Source of the DNA: BOG-1155 sp963717985
GTDB lineage: Bacteria > Desulfobacterota > Syntrophorhabdia > Syntrophorhabdales > WCHB1-27
Direction of reading: 5' to 3'
Length of the DNA: 64,000 nt
Assembly (NCBI GenBank): GCA_963717985.1
Contig: CAVQYC010000003.1
Coordinates: 186,001-250,000, forward strand
In this document: piece by piece, positions 45,339-53,395 of the stretch
Layout of the letters: each line of letters begins with the position of its first letter
Position numbering within the stretch: the first letter of the stretch is position 1
Made by a program: the position numbers and the translations under genes
Notes under the pieces: model-generated
What the model was told of the DNA's origin: nothing
Seen by the model: only the letters and a program-made list of their open reading frames with translations
Database searches by the model: none

Positions 45339-46091
45339 ATGGCGAGACCGACTTTTCCCAGAAACGTAGGATTTCTTCCCGGGGTTACCTATTTCAAGCC
45401 CGCAGGCGTGCGCATGGTGGAGCTCGAGGAAGTCGTCCTGGGTCACGATGAGATAGAGGCCATGCGGCTTAAGCACCTCCTGGGCCTGTCCCAGGAGGAA
45501 GCGGCCGGACAGATGAACATCTCCCAGCCCACCTTCCACCGGCTCCTCTCTTCCGCCTGCGAGAAGATAACGGACGTCATCATTAACGGGAAGGCGCTCC
45601 GGATCGAGGGCGGCAATATCAGCGTACCGGAAGGCTCCTGGCCTTCCTGCGGGAAAGGCAGGATGTGCGCGCCGGGCCGGCAGGGACGGGGAAAGAGATC
45701 AGGGAGTATTCAACAGCATCAAGGAGGCGCCATGAAAATCGCGGTCACCAGTATTGACGGGACACTGGAAGGGATGGTGGACGAGCGCTTCGGACGGGCC
45801 AGGAAGCTCATTGTCTACGACATGGGCGCCGGCACATTCGAGGTGGCGGAGAATTCAAAACAGATGAACCTCGCCCAGGGGGCGGGGATCCAGGCGGCAC
45901 AGAACGTGGTGAGTCTCGGCGTCGGGGCCATCATCAGCGGGCACCTTGGCCCCAAGGCATTTCAGGTGCTCCAGTCCGCGGGCGTCGATGCCTACAGTGC
46001 GGTGAACATGACCGTGGCCGATGCCATAAAGCAGTACCGGGAAGGGAGTCTTGATAAACTGGCCGGCGCTGATGTGGCGGGACACTGGTAA
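45339..46091 (+). CDS. DUF134 DNA-binding domain fused to a NifX-like domain
   Basis: 250 aa. Residues 1-95 are a DUF134 winged-helix-type domain (VTYFKPAGVRMVELEEVVLG; LSQEEAAGQMNISQPTFHRLL). Residues 96-130 are a basic Cys-containing linker. From Met 132 a complete NifX/NifB-type cofactor-binding domain follows (MKIAVTSIDGTLEGMVDERFG). AAGGAGG sits six bases before that Met codon (45732), so the NifX part can also be made alone. At 61860-62539 the same two domains are separate overlapping genes. Likely a regulator or carrier for Fe-S or metal clusters. Confidence 0.85.
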   Translation: MARPTFPRNVGFLPGVTYFKPAGVRMVELEEVVLGHDEIEAMRLKHLLGLSQEEAAGQMNISQPTFHRLLSSACEKITDVIINGKALRIEGGNISVPEGSWPSCGKGRMCAPGRQGRGKRSGSIQQHQGGAMKIAVTSIDGTLEGMVDERFGRARKLIVYDMGAGTFEVAENSKQMNLAQGAGIQAAQNVVSLGVGAIISGHLGPKAFQVLQSAGVDAYSAVNMTVADAIKQYREGSLDKLAGADVAGHW

Positions 46092-46109
46092 GAATAAGGA
46101 GGTATGACA

Positions 46110-46316
46110 ATGCCAAGAGGAGATGGAACAGGACCGATGAAAGGAAGAGGCGCCGGATGCGGTGGGACTGCGGGTCCCGGTGGTCGCGGCGCCGGGATGG
46201 GGGGCAGAGGAGCGGCACAGGGCGTTGAATCTGTTTGTCCTCAATGCGGCACAAAAGCACCCCGCGAGCGCGGCGTCCCCTGCTTTCAACAGAAATGTCC
46301 GAAATGCGGAACGTGA
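46110..46316 (+). CDS. Small Gly-rich zinc-ribbon protein
   Basis: 68 aa. An N-terminal Gly/Arg-rich stretch opens with PRGDGTGPMKGRGAG, typical of small proteins that accompany NifX and MinD-like genes. A C-terminal zinc ribbon follows (CPQCGTKAPRERGVPCFQ ... CPKCG). I prefer ATG 46110, seven bases after AAGGAGG, to the ATG at 46104. Function unknown; probably works with the neighbouring cluster. Confidence 0.75.
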   Translation: MPRGDGTGPMKGRGAGCGGTAGPGGRGAGMGGRGAAQGVESVCPQCGTKAPRERGVPCFQQKCPKCGT

Positions 46317-46345
46317 TGAAAAGGGCGTAGGAAGGGGCAGACGAA

Positions 46346-47227
46346 ATGAGAATAGCCGTGGCGAGCGGAAAAGGCGGGACGGGGAAAACGACTGTGGCGG
46401 TCAACCTCGCATTTTTTCTTGCCGGCGCCGGTCAGAGGGTGCAGTATCTGGACTGCGATGTGGAAGAGCCCAACGGGCATATTTTCCTCAAGCCGGCAAT
46501 AGCGCGGACGAGGCCCGCCCTGGTCAGGGCACCCGTTGTGGATCAGGATAAATGCACCTCCTGCGGAGAATGCTCGGACAAGTGCCAGTTTCACGCGCTC
46601 GTCACCCTTCCCGGGAGCACCCTCGTCTTCCCCGAGCTCTGCCACGGCTGCGGCCTCTGCTCCCTCGTCTGCCCCGTACAGGCAATCACGGAGACGATGC
46701 GCGAAACAGGACGGATAGAAACCGGCACGGGCGTGCGGGGCATCAAATTCGCCCACGGGATCCTTAACGTAGGTGAACCCATGGCAAATCCGGTCATCAG
46801 GGAAGTAAAGCGGGAGGCTTTTCCCGGATATGTGCAAATTATCGACGCACCGCCCGGGACGTCCTGCCCTGTCGTGGAAGCCATATCGGACGCCGACCTG
46901 GTGATCTTTGTGACGGAGCCGACGCCGTTCGGCCTCCACGACCTGCGGGCGGTCGTCGAGGTCGCGCACGCGTGCGGAAAACCCACGGGAATCGTCATCA
47001 ACCGTGAGCAGGGCGAATTCCCTCCCCTTATCCGCTATCTCAGTGAGCAAAAGCTGGATGTCCTGGCTCGAATCCCGGAGGACCGGAAAGTGGCTGAAAG
47101 CTACTCGGAAGGCAGACTCTTTCTGGAAGCCCTGCCGGAGTATCGTGACTGCTTTATCGATCTCCTGAGGGGACTTCGATCACTGCACAGCGCAGGGGGG
47201 CTGAAAAATCGGGGGTGGCAGGCATGA
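46346..47227 (+). CDS. MinD/ParA-type ATPase with two 4Fe-4S clusters (first of a pair)
   Basis: 293 aa. Deviant Walker A (ASGKGGTGKTTVAVNLA) at the N-terminus. A ferredoxin insert follows with two 4Fe-4S motifs (CTSCGECSDKCQFH and CHGCGLCSLVCPV), then the rest of the P-loop domain with IIDAPPGTSCPVVEA. Such ATPases occur in pairs next to NifX and Mrp genes in anaerobes and are thought to move or insert metal clusters. It overlaps the next gene by an ATGA junction. Confidence 0.9.
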   Translation: MRIAVASGKGGTGKTTVAVNLAFFLAGAGQRVQYLDCDVEEPNGHIFLKPAIARTRPALVRAPVVDQDKCTSCGECSDKCQFHALVTLPGSTLVFPELCHGCGLCSLVCPVQAITETMRETGRIETGTGVRGIKFAHGILNVGEPMANPVIREVKREAFPGYVQIIDAPPGTSCPVVEAISDADLVIFVTEPTPFGLHDLRAVVEVAHACGKPTGIVINREQGEFPPLIRYLSEQKLDVLARIPEDRKVAESYSEGRLFLEALPEYRDCFIDLLRGLRSLHSAGGLKNRGWQA

Positions 47228-48096
47228 GGGAAGTCGTGATCGTGAGCGGCAAAGGCGGAACAGGCAAGACCTCTTTTGCGGGAAGCCTCGCCTCGTTGCT
47301 TGAGCATAAGGTAGTCGCCGACTGCGATGTGGACGCGGCGAACCTGAACCTCCTTCTGAACGGCAAGGTGTATGACAGCTACGAGTTCTTTGCGGGCCGC
47401 AAGGCAACAATCAATCCGGACGCCTGCACGGGCTGCGGCAGGTGCAGGGAGGTCTGCCGCTTCAACGCCGTTTCCCGGGACTACACCATCGACGCCCTTT
47501 CGTGCGAGGGCTGTGGGGCCTGCTACTTTCTCTGCCCCGCGGGCGCTGTCTCCTTTGATGAGACCCTTTGCGGCAACTATCATGTTGCAGAGACGGACAA
47601 GGGAGATGCCCTCGTCTTTGCCGAGCTGCTCCCAGGCCGCGAGAACTCGGGCAAGTTGGTATCCGTGGTAAGGGCAAAGGCCAGGGAGATCGCGGAGGCC
47701 CGTGGAATCGACCTTATCCTTTTAGACGGCCCGCCGGGCATAGGCTGCCCAGTTATTTCATCACTCACCGGCGCGAGCATTGCGATCCTCGTGACCGAGC
47801 CTACCATCGCGGGCGTGCACGACCTTGAACGGGTCCTCGGTCTTGCCCGTTATTTCGATATTCCGACGGCCGTGGTGGTGAACAAAGGCGATGTAAACCC
47901 ACCCTGCACGGAAGATATCACATCCTTCTGCCGGGTGAGGCAGATCGACTTCCTGGGTTCCATCCCCTATGAGCGGATGGTCACCGAGGCGCAGCGCCGG
48001 GGAAAGACAGTGCTGGAGTTTGCGCCGGAGTGCCCGGCAAGCACTGCAATACACAACATTTTCGATAAATTCATGAAAAGAATGGAGGAACTATGA
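47224..48096 (+). CDS. MinD/ParA-type ATPase with two 4Fe-4S clusters (second of a pair)
   Basis: 290 aa. Walker A IVSGKGGTGKTSFAGSLA; ferredoxin insert CTGCGRCREVCRFN and CEGCGACYFLCPAGAV; LILLDGPPGIGCPVISSL. It is paralogous to the gene before it and shares ATGA overlaps on both sides, so the pair and Mrp-NifX are translationally coupled. The pair probably forms a heterodimer. I use ATG 47224 rather than the frame start at 47215. Confidence 0.9.
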   Translation: MREVVIVSGKGGTGKTSFAGSLASLLEHKVVADCDVDAANLNLLLNGKVYDSYEFFAGRKATINPDACTGCGRCREVCRFNAVSRDYTIDALSCEGCGACYFLCPAGAVSFDETLCGNYHVAETDKGDALVFAELLPGRENSGKLVSVVRAKAREIAEARGIDLILLDGPPGIGCPVISSLTGASIAILVTEPTIAGVHDLERVLGLARYFDIPTAVVVNKGDVNPPCTEDITSFCRVRQIDFLGSIPYERMVTEAQRRGKTVLEFAPECPASTAIHNIFDKFMKRMEEL

Positions 48097-49370
48097 ACGA
48101 GAACACATGTGAACAAACAGATGCCGGCGACGAGGGAGCGATCAGAGAGAAGCTCACAAGGATCGGCCACACCTTCGTCGTGCTGTCCGGCAAGGGCGGG
48201 GTAGGAAAGAGCACCGTTGCGGTCAACCTGGCCTTGAGCCTGATCGCGCGGAATTTCAGGACCGGCATACTCGACACGGATATCCACGGCCCGAGTGTCC
48301 CGAAGCTCCTGGGCCTGTCCCATCAGAAGCTGGCAGTGAATGATAAAGGGATTATTCCCCTCGATTGTTTCAACAGCCTCAAGGTGGTCTCAATGGGTCT
48401 TCTCCTCGACGGTGACGACAGGGCCGTCATTTGGAGGGGGCCGATGAAGGCGAACGTCATACGCCAGTTCTTCGGCGATGTCGCCTGGGGAGACCTCGAC
48501 TATCTGGTCGTCGACTCTCCTCCCGGAACCGGCGACGAGCCGCTCTCGGTGGCACAGCTTCTTCGTCCCGACAAAAGCAGCGCAATCGTCGTGACCACGC
48601 CGCAGCAGGTGGCAACGATAGACGTCGAGAAATCGATCACCTTCTGCAGGCAGCTGGGTCTACCCGTTTCGGGCATAATAGAAAACATGAGCGGGTTTGT
48701 CTGCCCCCACTGCGGACAGGAGGCGGCCATCTTCTCGTCGGGAGGCGGAAGAAGACTGGCCGAGAAGTTCGGGATTCCCTTCCTGGGCGCCATTCCCCTC
48801 GATCCCGATATCGTCAGGAGCGGCGACGCGGAGCTGCCGTATATAAAACACTATTCTACGACACAGACTGCCCGGAAGTTCGATGAGATCGTCGAGCAAC
48901 TGGCGTCGATGCATCCGATCAAGCCACAGGAAGGCGCTCTCCCCGATGCGGCCGGGACTGACCATTGCGGGACATTATTGCCTGCCGGAAAGGAAGAAAC
49001 AGTATCCACACCAAGACCGGACAAGGAGGTTCCCATGAAATTTGCAGTACCCACGAATGACAAGAAACTATGCGCCCATTTCGGCCACTGCGAGGCCTTC
49101 GCCCTCATCGACGCGGACACTGACGGCAGGCTCGGCAACGAAACCTACATTACACCGCCGCCCCACGAGCCGGGTCTTCTGCCCCCCTGGCTCGCCCAGC
49201 AAGGGGTCAACTGCGTCATAGCGGGCGGCATGGGGGCAAGGGCTCAGCATCTCTTCGCGGAAGCAGGCGTGAGGGTCGTTACCGGCGCGGAGGGTGAATA
49301 CCCGCGCGAGGTGGTGGAGAACTACCTGAAGGGGACCCTCGTGACCGGGACAAACACCTGCGACCATTAG
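48093..49370 (+). CDS. mrp: Mrp/NBP35 Fe-S carrier ATPase fused to a NifX-like domain
   Basis: 425 aa. Residues 1-285 are an Mrp/ApbC-type P-loop ATPase: VVLSGKGGVGKSTVAVNLAL, LDTDIHGPSVPKLLG, VIWRGPMKANVIRQF and the cluster-binding CPHCG. From Met 315 a NifX-like domain follows (KFAVPTNDKKLCAHFGHCEA). AAGGAGG lies before that in-frame ATG (49035), allowing separate expression. Mrp proteins carry 4Fe-4S clusters to target enzymes. Confidence 0.92.
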   Translation: MNENTCEQTDAGDEGAIREKLTRIGHTFVVLSGKGGVGKSTVAVNLALSLIARNFRTGILDTDIHGPSVPKLLGLSHQKLAVNDKGIIPLDCFNSLKVVSMGLLLDGDDRAVIWRGPMKANVIRQFFGDVAWGDLDYLVVDSPPGTGDEPLSVAQLLRPDKSSAIVVTTPQQVATIDVEKSITFCRQLGLPVSGIIENMSGFVCPHCGQEAAIFSSGGGRRLAEKFGIPFLGAIPLDPDIVRSGDAELPYIKHYSTTQTARKFDEIVEQLASMHPIKPQEGALPDAAGTDHCGTLLPAGKEETVSTPRPDKEVPMKFAVPTNDKKLCAHFGHCEAFALIDADTDGRLGNETYITPPPHEPGLLPPWLAQQGVNCVIAGGMGARAQHLFAEAGVRVVTGAEGEYPREVVENYLKGTLVTGTNTCDH

Positions 49371-49382
49371 AGACGGGGATCT

Positions 49383-50141
49383 ATGGACAAGCCCATTCTC
49401 GAACAGGCACGGGAACAATTTGAACAACTGGTAACTGATAGCAGCCTGCCCGATCAGGAAATCAGGGTGCTCATAAAGACCCTGACGCCCGAAGAGGCGA
49501 TCGGTACCCCGGGACGGCGGGATTTCCCGATTATCCTCGGCAAAGAGAGGGTGATAGAAGCGGAGTTTGCCGGGGCAAGGGCTCACGTCTTTACAGACTC
49601 GCCGAAGGAGTTCATCGGGCGAATCGCAGACGTGGTAAATCTACCCCTTGATTCCAACGGTAACCGGGCGATCTTCGTCGGAGTGCTCAATGCGGTACTC
49701 CGATATCTGGGCATGATTGAAAAAACCCTCCATTGCAGAGATGAAGAGCCGGAACAATGCGCCAATGAAATTGCGGCCTTTCTCAAATGCAACCACCATA
49801 ACGCCACGGTCGGGCTGGTGGGTCTCAACCCCGCTATTGCGGAATCCCTGGCAAAAGGCTTCGGCACCGCCAACGTGAAGATCACGGACCTCAACCCTGA
49901 TAATGTGGGGAAATCGAAATACGATGTTGAAATCTGGGATGGCAGGACAAGAACTGAGGACCTGGTGGAGGCATCGGATGTCGTCCTCCTCACCGGCACC
50001 ACGCTGGTAAACGGCACTTTTGACGCCCTTTGGGGAGAGATCCGGCGGCACGGGAAGGAATACCTGATTTATGGCGTCACTGCCGCCGGTATATCCGCGC
50101 TTATCGGACTAAACCGTATCTGTCTCTATGGGCGGGCATAA
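49383..50141 (+). CDS. DUF364 / DUF4213 family protein
   Basis: 252 aa. It has the N-terminal DUF4213 part and the Rossmann-like DUF364 part: VGLVGLNPAIAESLAKGFG, ITDLNPDNVGKSKYDVEIWD, ASDVVLLTGTTLVNGTFDAL and YGVTAAGISALIGLNRIC. The family is linked to metal or Fe-S chelation in anaerobes, without a proven reaction. It lies 13 bases after Mrp-NifX and probably belongs to the same transcript. Confidence 0.85.
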   Translation: MDKPILEQAREQFEQLVTDSSLPDQEIRVLIKTLTPEEAIGTPGRRDFPIILGKERVIEAEFAGARAHVFTDSPKEFIGRIADVVNLPLDSNGNRAIFVGVLNAVLRYLGMIEKTLHCRDEEPEQCANEIAAFLKCNHHNATVGLVGLNPAIAESLAKGFGTANVKITDLNPDNVGKSKYDVEIWDGRTRTEDLVEASDVVLLTGTTLVNGTFDALWGEIRRHGKEYLIYGVTAAGISALIGLNRICLYGRA

Positions 50142-50162
50142 GAAGACGGTTGGAGGAAAAAT

Positions 50163-50690
50163 ATGTTCTACAGATTTGACGGAAGGCAGCCTGTTGTCGG
50201 GACCGGCACGTACGTGAGCGAGACGGCGATCGTCATAGGGGACGTGAGGATCGGCGAGCGCTGCTATATCGGCCATGGGGCCATCCTGCGGGGCGACTAC
50301 GGCGCCATCGAGATGGGCGATGAAGCGACGGTCGAGGAAGGGGCAATCATACATGCCCCTCCGAATGAATGCTGCTCTATCGGCAACGGCGTCGTCATAG
50401 GACACGGGGCGATTGTCCATGCAAAGCGGCTGGGCGACCGGTCAGGCGTGGGCATGGGCGCTGTCCTCAGCATCCGGTCGGAGGTCGGCCGATACTCCGT
50501 CGTGGCGGAAGGGGCCGTGGTGAAGCGGGAGCAGCGGATACCGGAGTCGGTGGTAGTGGCGGGCAATCCGGCAAGGAAGATCAAGGACGTGTCGGAGAAG
50601 GATAGAGACTTCTGGGCATATTCGAGAAGGCTTTACGTGGAGCTGGCAGAAAAGTACTGTAGGCTCGGCATGGAAAAGGTAGAAATCTGA
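50163..50690 (+). CDS. Gamma-class carbonic anhydrase-like protein
   Basis: 175 aa left-handed beta-helix. Hexapeptide repeats run through the protein (AIVIGDVRIGERCYIGHGAIL). The zinc-ligand region has VVIGHGAIVHAKRLG, and a C-terminal helix follows. Like other CamH/YrdA types it may hydrate CO2 or be a structural homolog. TGGAGG precedes the ATG. It is the last plus-strand gene before a convergent operon. Confidence 0.88.
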   Translation: MFYRFDGRQPVVGTGTYVSETAIVIGDVRIGERCYIGHGAILRGDYGAIEMGDEATVEEGAIIHAPPNECCSIGNGVVIGHGAIVHAKRLGDRSGVGMGAVLSIRSEVGRYSVVAEGAVVKREQRIPESVVVAGNPARKIKDVSEKDRDFWAYSRRLYVELAEKYCRLGMEKVEI

Positions 50691-50759
50691 AAGGAGCGCC
50701 ATCGTACCCGGCAATCCTTTCCAGACCCTTGTTTATCGAGAGCATGGTGCCTTCCGCGC

Positions 50760-50960
50760 TCACATTGCTACGACAACGATTGCCCGTAACGGGCAGGCCA
50801 CGGCACAATCGCCGCAGCCCCTGCACAGAAAAGGGTCCGTCACGGGTATCTCGCGGGGCGCTTCCTGCTTGAGCACCCTGCGAGGACATGCCAGCGCCGC
50901 CGCGCAAGAGCCGCCGTTACATTTTTCGGGGTGACATTCGTTATAGTTTACAAGCGCCAT
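50760..50960 (-). CDS. 2[4Fe-4S] ferredoxin
   Basis: About 66 aa. Two cluster motifs: an unusual first one (NECHPEKCNGGSCAAALACP, with wider spacing) and a standard one (CRGCGDCAVACPLRAI). It overlaps the end of the upstream 60-residue gene by 20 bases, so they are co-translated. Probably the electron carrier of the selenoprotein operon. An upstream in-frame ATG at 50972 is an alternative start. Confidence 0.85.
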   Translation of the reverse strand: MALVNYNECHPEKCNGGSCAAALACPRRVLKQEAPREIPVTDPFLCRGCGDCAVACPLRAIVVVAM

Positions 50961-51123
50961 CTTGCGCAGCATCAGTCTCTGTCCCATCCCTCTTCGCTTC
51001 GGCAAGCTCCTCTTCCAGCAATTCCAGTTGCTTCCACATCGATGGCGGCACCGAGTGGGCCGGCCATCTCGCCTTGAGCTCGGCTATCCTCTCTTCGATC
51101 TCTCTTGCCCTGTTTTCCTTCAT
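50941..51123 (-). CDS. 60-residue helical protein in the selenoprotein operon
   Basis: ATG at 51123. It is highly charged and helical (NRAREIEERIAELKARWPAH; WKQLELLEEELAEAK), with a single Cys near the end. No family recognised. It lies between the HesB-like gene and the ferredoxin gene on the same strand; its end overlaps the ferredoxin start. Possibly a scaffold for the other two products. Confidence 0.65.
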   Translation of the reverse strand: MKENRAREIEERIAELKARWPAHSVPPSMWKQLELLEEELAEAKRDGTETDAAQDGACKL

Positions 51124-51183
51124 GCTCGTACCTTTACCCGACGCTCTGTCTTTGCAGGGGTGCGGTGACATCATTCGTCCGAA

Positions 51184-51480
51184 TCAGCACGTCTGTTGCC
51201 CGGTAAGGGACAACTGGAACCCCTTCTTGAAAAAACCCTCGACGTAGTCGATAGAGAGGCTTCCGGCTGACCGGATCAAATCCGCCACATCCCTGGCCGC
51301 GATAAAAGAGAATCCTTCCACTTCGATCTTTTCGTCATGTGCTTTTGGCTCGTCCAGAGCCAAGCCCATTTTGGGCCCGCCTCACCCTATGCCGCTTATA
51401 AAGATGCGAAGCGCACTCTTTTTGCCGTCGAGAGTGGATGCTTTCAATTTTTCGAGGGCCGGTCCCGACAAGGTAATCAT
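51184..51480 (-). CDS. HesB/IscA-like selenoprotein (TGA read as selenocysteine)
   Basis: The true frame starts at ATG 51480 (AGGAG upstream) and passes through one in-frame TGA at 51384-51382. With Sec (U) the product is 98 aa: MITLSGPALEKLKAS ... ISGIG-U-GGPKMGLALDEP ... IEVEGFSFIAARDVADLI. The U falls exactly where IscA/HesB proteins have their Cys in the GxGCGG-type motif, and family similarity runs unbroken on both sides. HesB-like selenoproteins are known in Deltaproteobacteria. A hairpin directly follows the TGA. Likely Fe-S or metal handling. Confidence 0.88.
51350..51384 (-). promoter_or_regulatory. Candidate bacterial SECIS hairpin
   Basis: Immediately after the TGA the RNA can fold GGGCCCA-AAA-UGGGCUU (five Watson-Crick and two G-U pairs), with a further GAG/CUC pair below. 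Bacterial SECIS elements lie in just this place and bind SelB. Folded by eye only. Confidence 0.6.
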
Positions 51481-51566
51481 CTCTTAGGTCTCCTTTCTGC
51501 GGTTCTTGCGCGTGCCCGGCGTGCGGTCCGCGACCGGTCGCAGTTTCGCTATAACAAGACCATGGA

Positions 51567-51582
51567 AGCAAGATGTGTGCCG
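51567..51582 (-). promoter_or_regulatory. Sigma-54 promoter of the selenoprotein operon
   Basis: Reading minus: CGGCAC-ACATC-TTGCT against TGGCAC-N5-TTGCW; GG and GC are 10 bases apart. It lies about 90 bases before the ATG of the HesB-like gene. The closest match in the window to the metV promoter. Confidence 0.78.
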
Positions 51583-51650
51583 GACCTGGTGGCATCCATA
51601 GGGGTAGGAAAGAGGCCGATAAAGCGAGGGTCCGTGATATCGCGTCTTCC

Positions 51651-51687
51651 TTAACATAAACGTACGTTAAGGGGGCAACTTAACATC
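51651..51687. promoter_or_regulatory. TTAACAT half-sites, candidate enhancer of the selenoprotein operon
   Basis: TTAACATAAACGTACGTTAA (51651-51670) is a dyad with TTAAC/GTTAA arms, and TTAACAT recurs at 51680-51686. Both lie 70-105 bases upstream of the sigma-54 promoter at 51567-51582. They share their half-site with the metV enhancer at 38322-38362. Confidence 0.6.
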
Positions 51688-51761
51688 ACGGGGGAGTTCA
51701 TCCGCCGTAAGGACGGGTCGGAACGTCACCGCCATTGCCGATGCCCTCGAAGAAGGGGAGC

Positions 51762-53330
51762 CTAGAGCATGGGGGGGACCTCGGTCATCGCGTTCGCGAC
51801 GAGCTCGGCCAACCCGCCGTAAGTGATATTGTATTTTGTGTCCAGTTGATAATAACTGAGCAGGTCCCTTATCTGCGCCTTGCAGTTGGAACATGGGGCG
51901 CACACGTACTTCTTTATGCCCGGGTCAAGACAATCGCGGAAAGTCTCGAGGATCTGGCTCACCTTTAATCTGCCGGCAACCTTCATCCGCCAATCCATGA
52001 AGTTTGCGGAGGACATGATGGCAAAACCGCTCCCCCCGCCGCAGCAGTAGTTATTCGTCCGGTTAGGGGTCATCTCCCGATACTGCGGGCACACTTTCTG
52101 CAGGATTTGCCTCTGGGGTTCAACAATTCCCGACAGCCGTACAAGGTTGCACGGGTCGTGAAGGGCAACGGCGAAGTCGTTTCTTCCGGTATCCAAAGGG
52201 AACGCGTCTTTCACCACCAGGTCCCTGAGGAGAGGAAGACAACTCTCCCTATTGATGCGAAGCGGTCCGGTGAGCAGGCTGTCGGCGGTGACGACCAGGG
52301 CCTTGGTGGCATGGCCGCACTCACCGACGACTATCCTCCGGGCGTCGAGCCCTTTGGCGACCAGGGCGTGGGTGGCTGCAATACGGGCGAGCTGGACGTC
52401 ATCGTACCAGGCGCCGTAATTGACCCCATCGTAGCCGGAAAGCCGGCTGGAAAGAGTCCAGTTTATGCCGGCGGCGTCGAGAATAACGGCAAAGGCCTCG
52501 GGGTTCTCCGGCCAGGCGATAAATTCGCCGGCATTGTGCAGGAGGAGCACGTCCGCGCCTTGCCGATCCACGGGGATCTCAATTTGTTTGCCCGTCCGCT
52601 CCTTGAGGTCGTCCTCCATGAACTCCTTTATGTCGGCGAAGGCCATGGGGTTCATCCCGGTACTCGACCCCACCGTAAGCTGCTTGACCGTGCCGAGGCG
52701 ATGGATCTCCTTGGGCGCGATTCCCATCTCCTGGCTCAAGAGTTTCCTGATCTCCCTGGCCACCAGTCCGTTGTCTATCCCCATGGGACACGCCTGGCTA
52801 CACCGCCTGCACAAGGTACACCGGTACGCCGATTCGGCCAGTTGGGCGATGGTGGACCAGTTGAGTTGGACGTCGTTGCCTGCGAGACGCGCCCAGATCC
52901 TGCTTCCTCCGAGGTACTTCTGTTTGATACGACGAAGCAGGTCCGACCGAAAGGTCGGCCGATAAATCTCCTTGCCGCCGCTGGCGATGTAGATGGGACA
53001 GGCATTCGTGCACGTCTGGCACCGGGCGCAGTTGTCGAGGGTAAGCGTCAATGGCTGCAGGAAGGTCCAGTTTGAATCCGGCTGAAAAAGCTTGCGAAGG
53101 CCGTCCAGGAAGGAGCGAACGAGTTTTTCCTCTTCCTCTGCGCTCTGAGGTGCGGAAAGACCGAGGGCGGTGACGCCGTCGAAAGAACAATCGATACGGA
53201 GCAGCTGCTCCTTCGAAAGAGGCGTGATCCCCTTCCCGTCGACGCCGGCGGGCAGGTACGGAATTGTGATAAGGTCACGGGCCTCCACTGTGTGGGAAAG
53301 GCTGTGTTGCAGACGACTCGCTTCTCTCAT
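51762..53330 (-). CDS. dsrK: DsrK/HdrD-like iron-sulfur heterodisulfide-reductase-type protein
   Basis: 522 aa. It has a ferredoxin pair (CARCQTCTNACPIY and CTLCRRCSQACPMG) and two CCG domains with the key cysteines in HDPCNLVRLSGIV, YCCGGGSGFAIM and CAPCSNCK. Such CCG domains bind the non-cubane 4Fe-4S cluster used to reduce disulfides. With the membrane partner encoded upstream it resembles DsrMK, which passes electrons from quinol to DsrC trisulfide. It starts about 65 bases after the dsrM-like gene. Confidence 0.85.
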   Translation of the reverse strand: MREASRLQHSLSHTVEARDLITIPYLPAGVDGKGITPLSKEQLLRIDCSFDGVTALGLSAPQSAEEEEKLVRSFLDGLRKLFQPDSNWTFLQPLTLTLDNCARCQTCTNACPIYIASGGKEIYRPTFRSDLLRRIKQKYLGGSRIWARLAGNDVQLNWSTIAQLAESAYRCTLCRRCSQACPMGIDNGLVAREIRKLLSQEMGIAPKEIHRLGTVKQLTVGSSTGMNPMAFADIKEFMEDDLKERTGKQIEIPVDRQGADVLLLHNAGEFIAWPENPEAFAVILDAAGINWTLSSRLSGYDGVNYGAWYDDVQLARIAATHALVAKGLDARRIVVGECGHATKALVVTADSLLTGPLRINRESCLPLLRDLVVKDAFPLDTGRNDFAVALHDPCNLVRLSGIVEPQRQILQKVCPQYREMTPNRTNNYCCGGGSGFAIMSSANFMDWRMKVAGRLKVSQILETFRDCLDPGIKKYVCAPCSNCKAQIRDLLSYYQLDTKYNITYGGLAELVANAMTEVPPML

Positions 53331-53395
53331 TTCATCACCCCATCTTCAACAACTGCCGGGACGCCCACAAGCCGGGGAGCCGGCAAATCAGCCTG

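Noticed and set aside
51184..51369. A 61-residue HesB-like fragment or pseudogene starting at ATG 51369
   Set aside because: The frame upstream of the TGA is intact family sequence with its own start and ribosome site, and the TGA replaces a key Cys, so Sec read-through explains it better.
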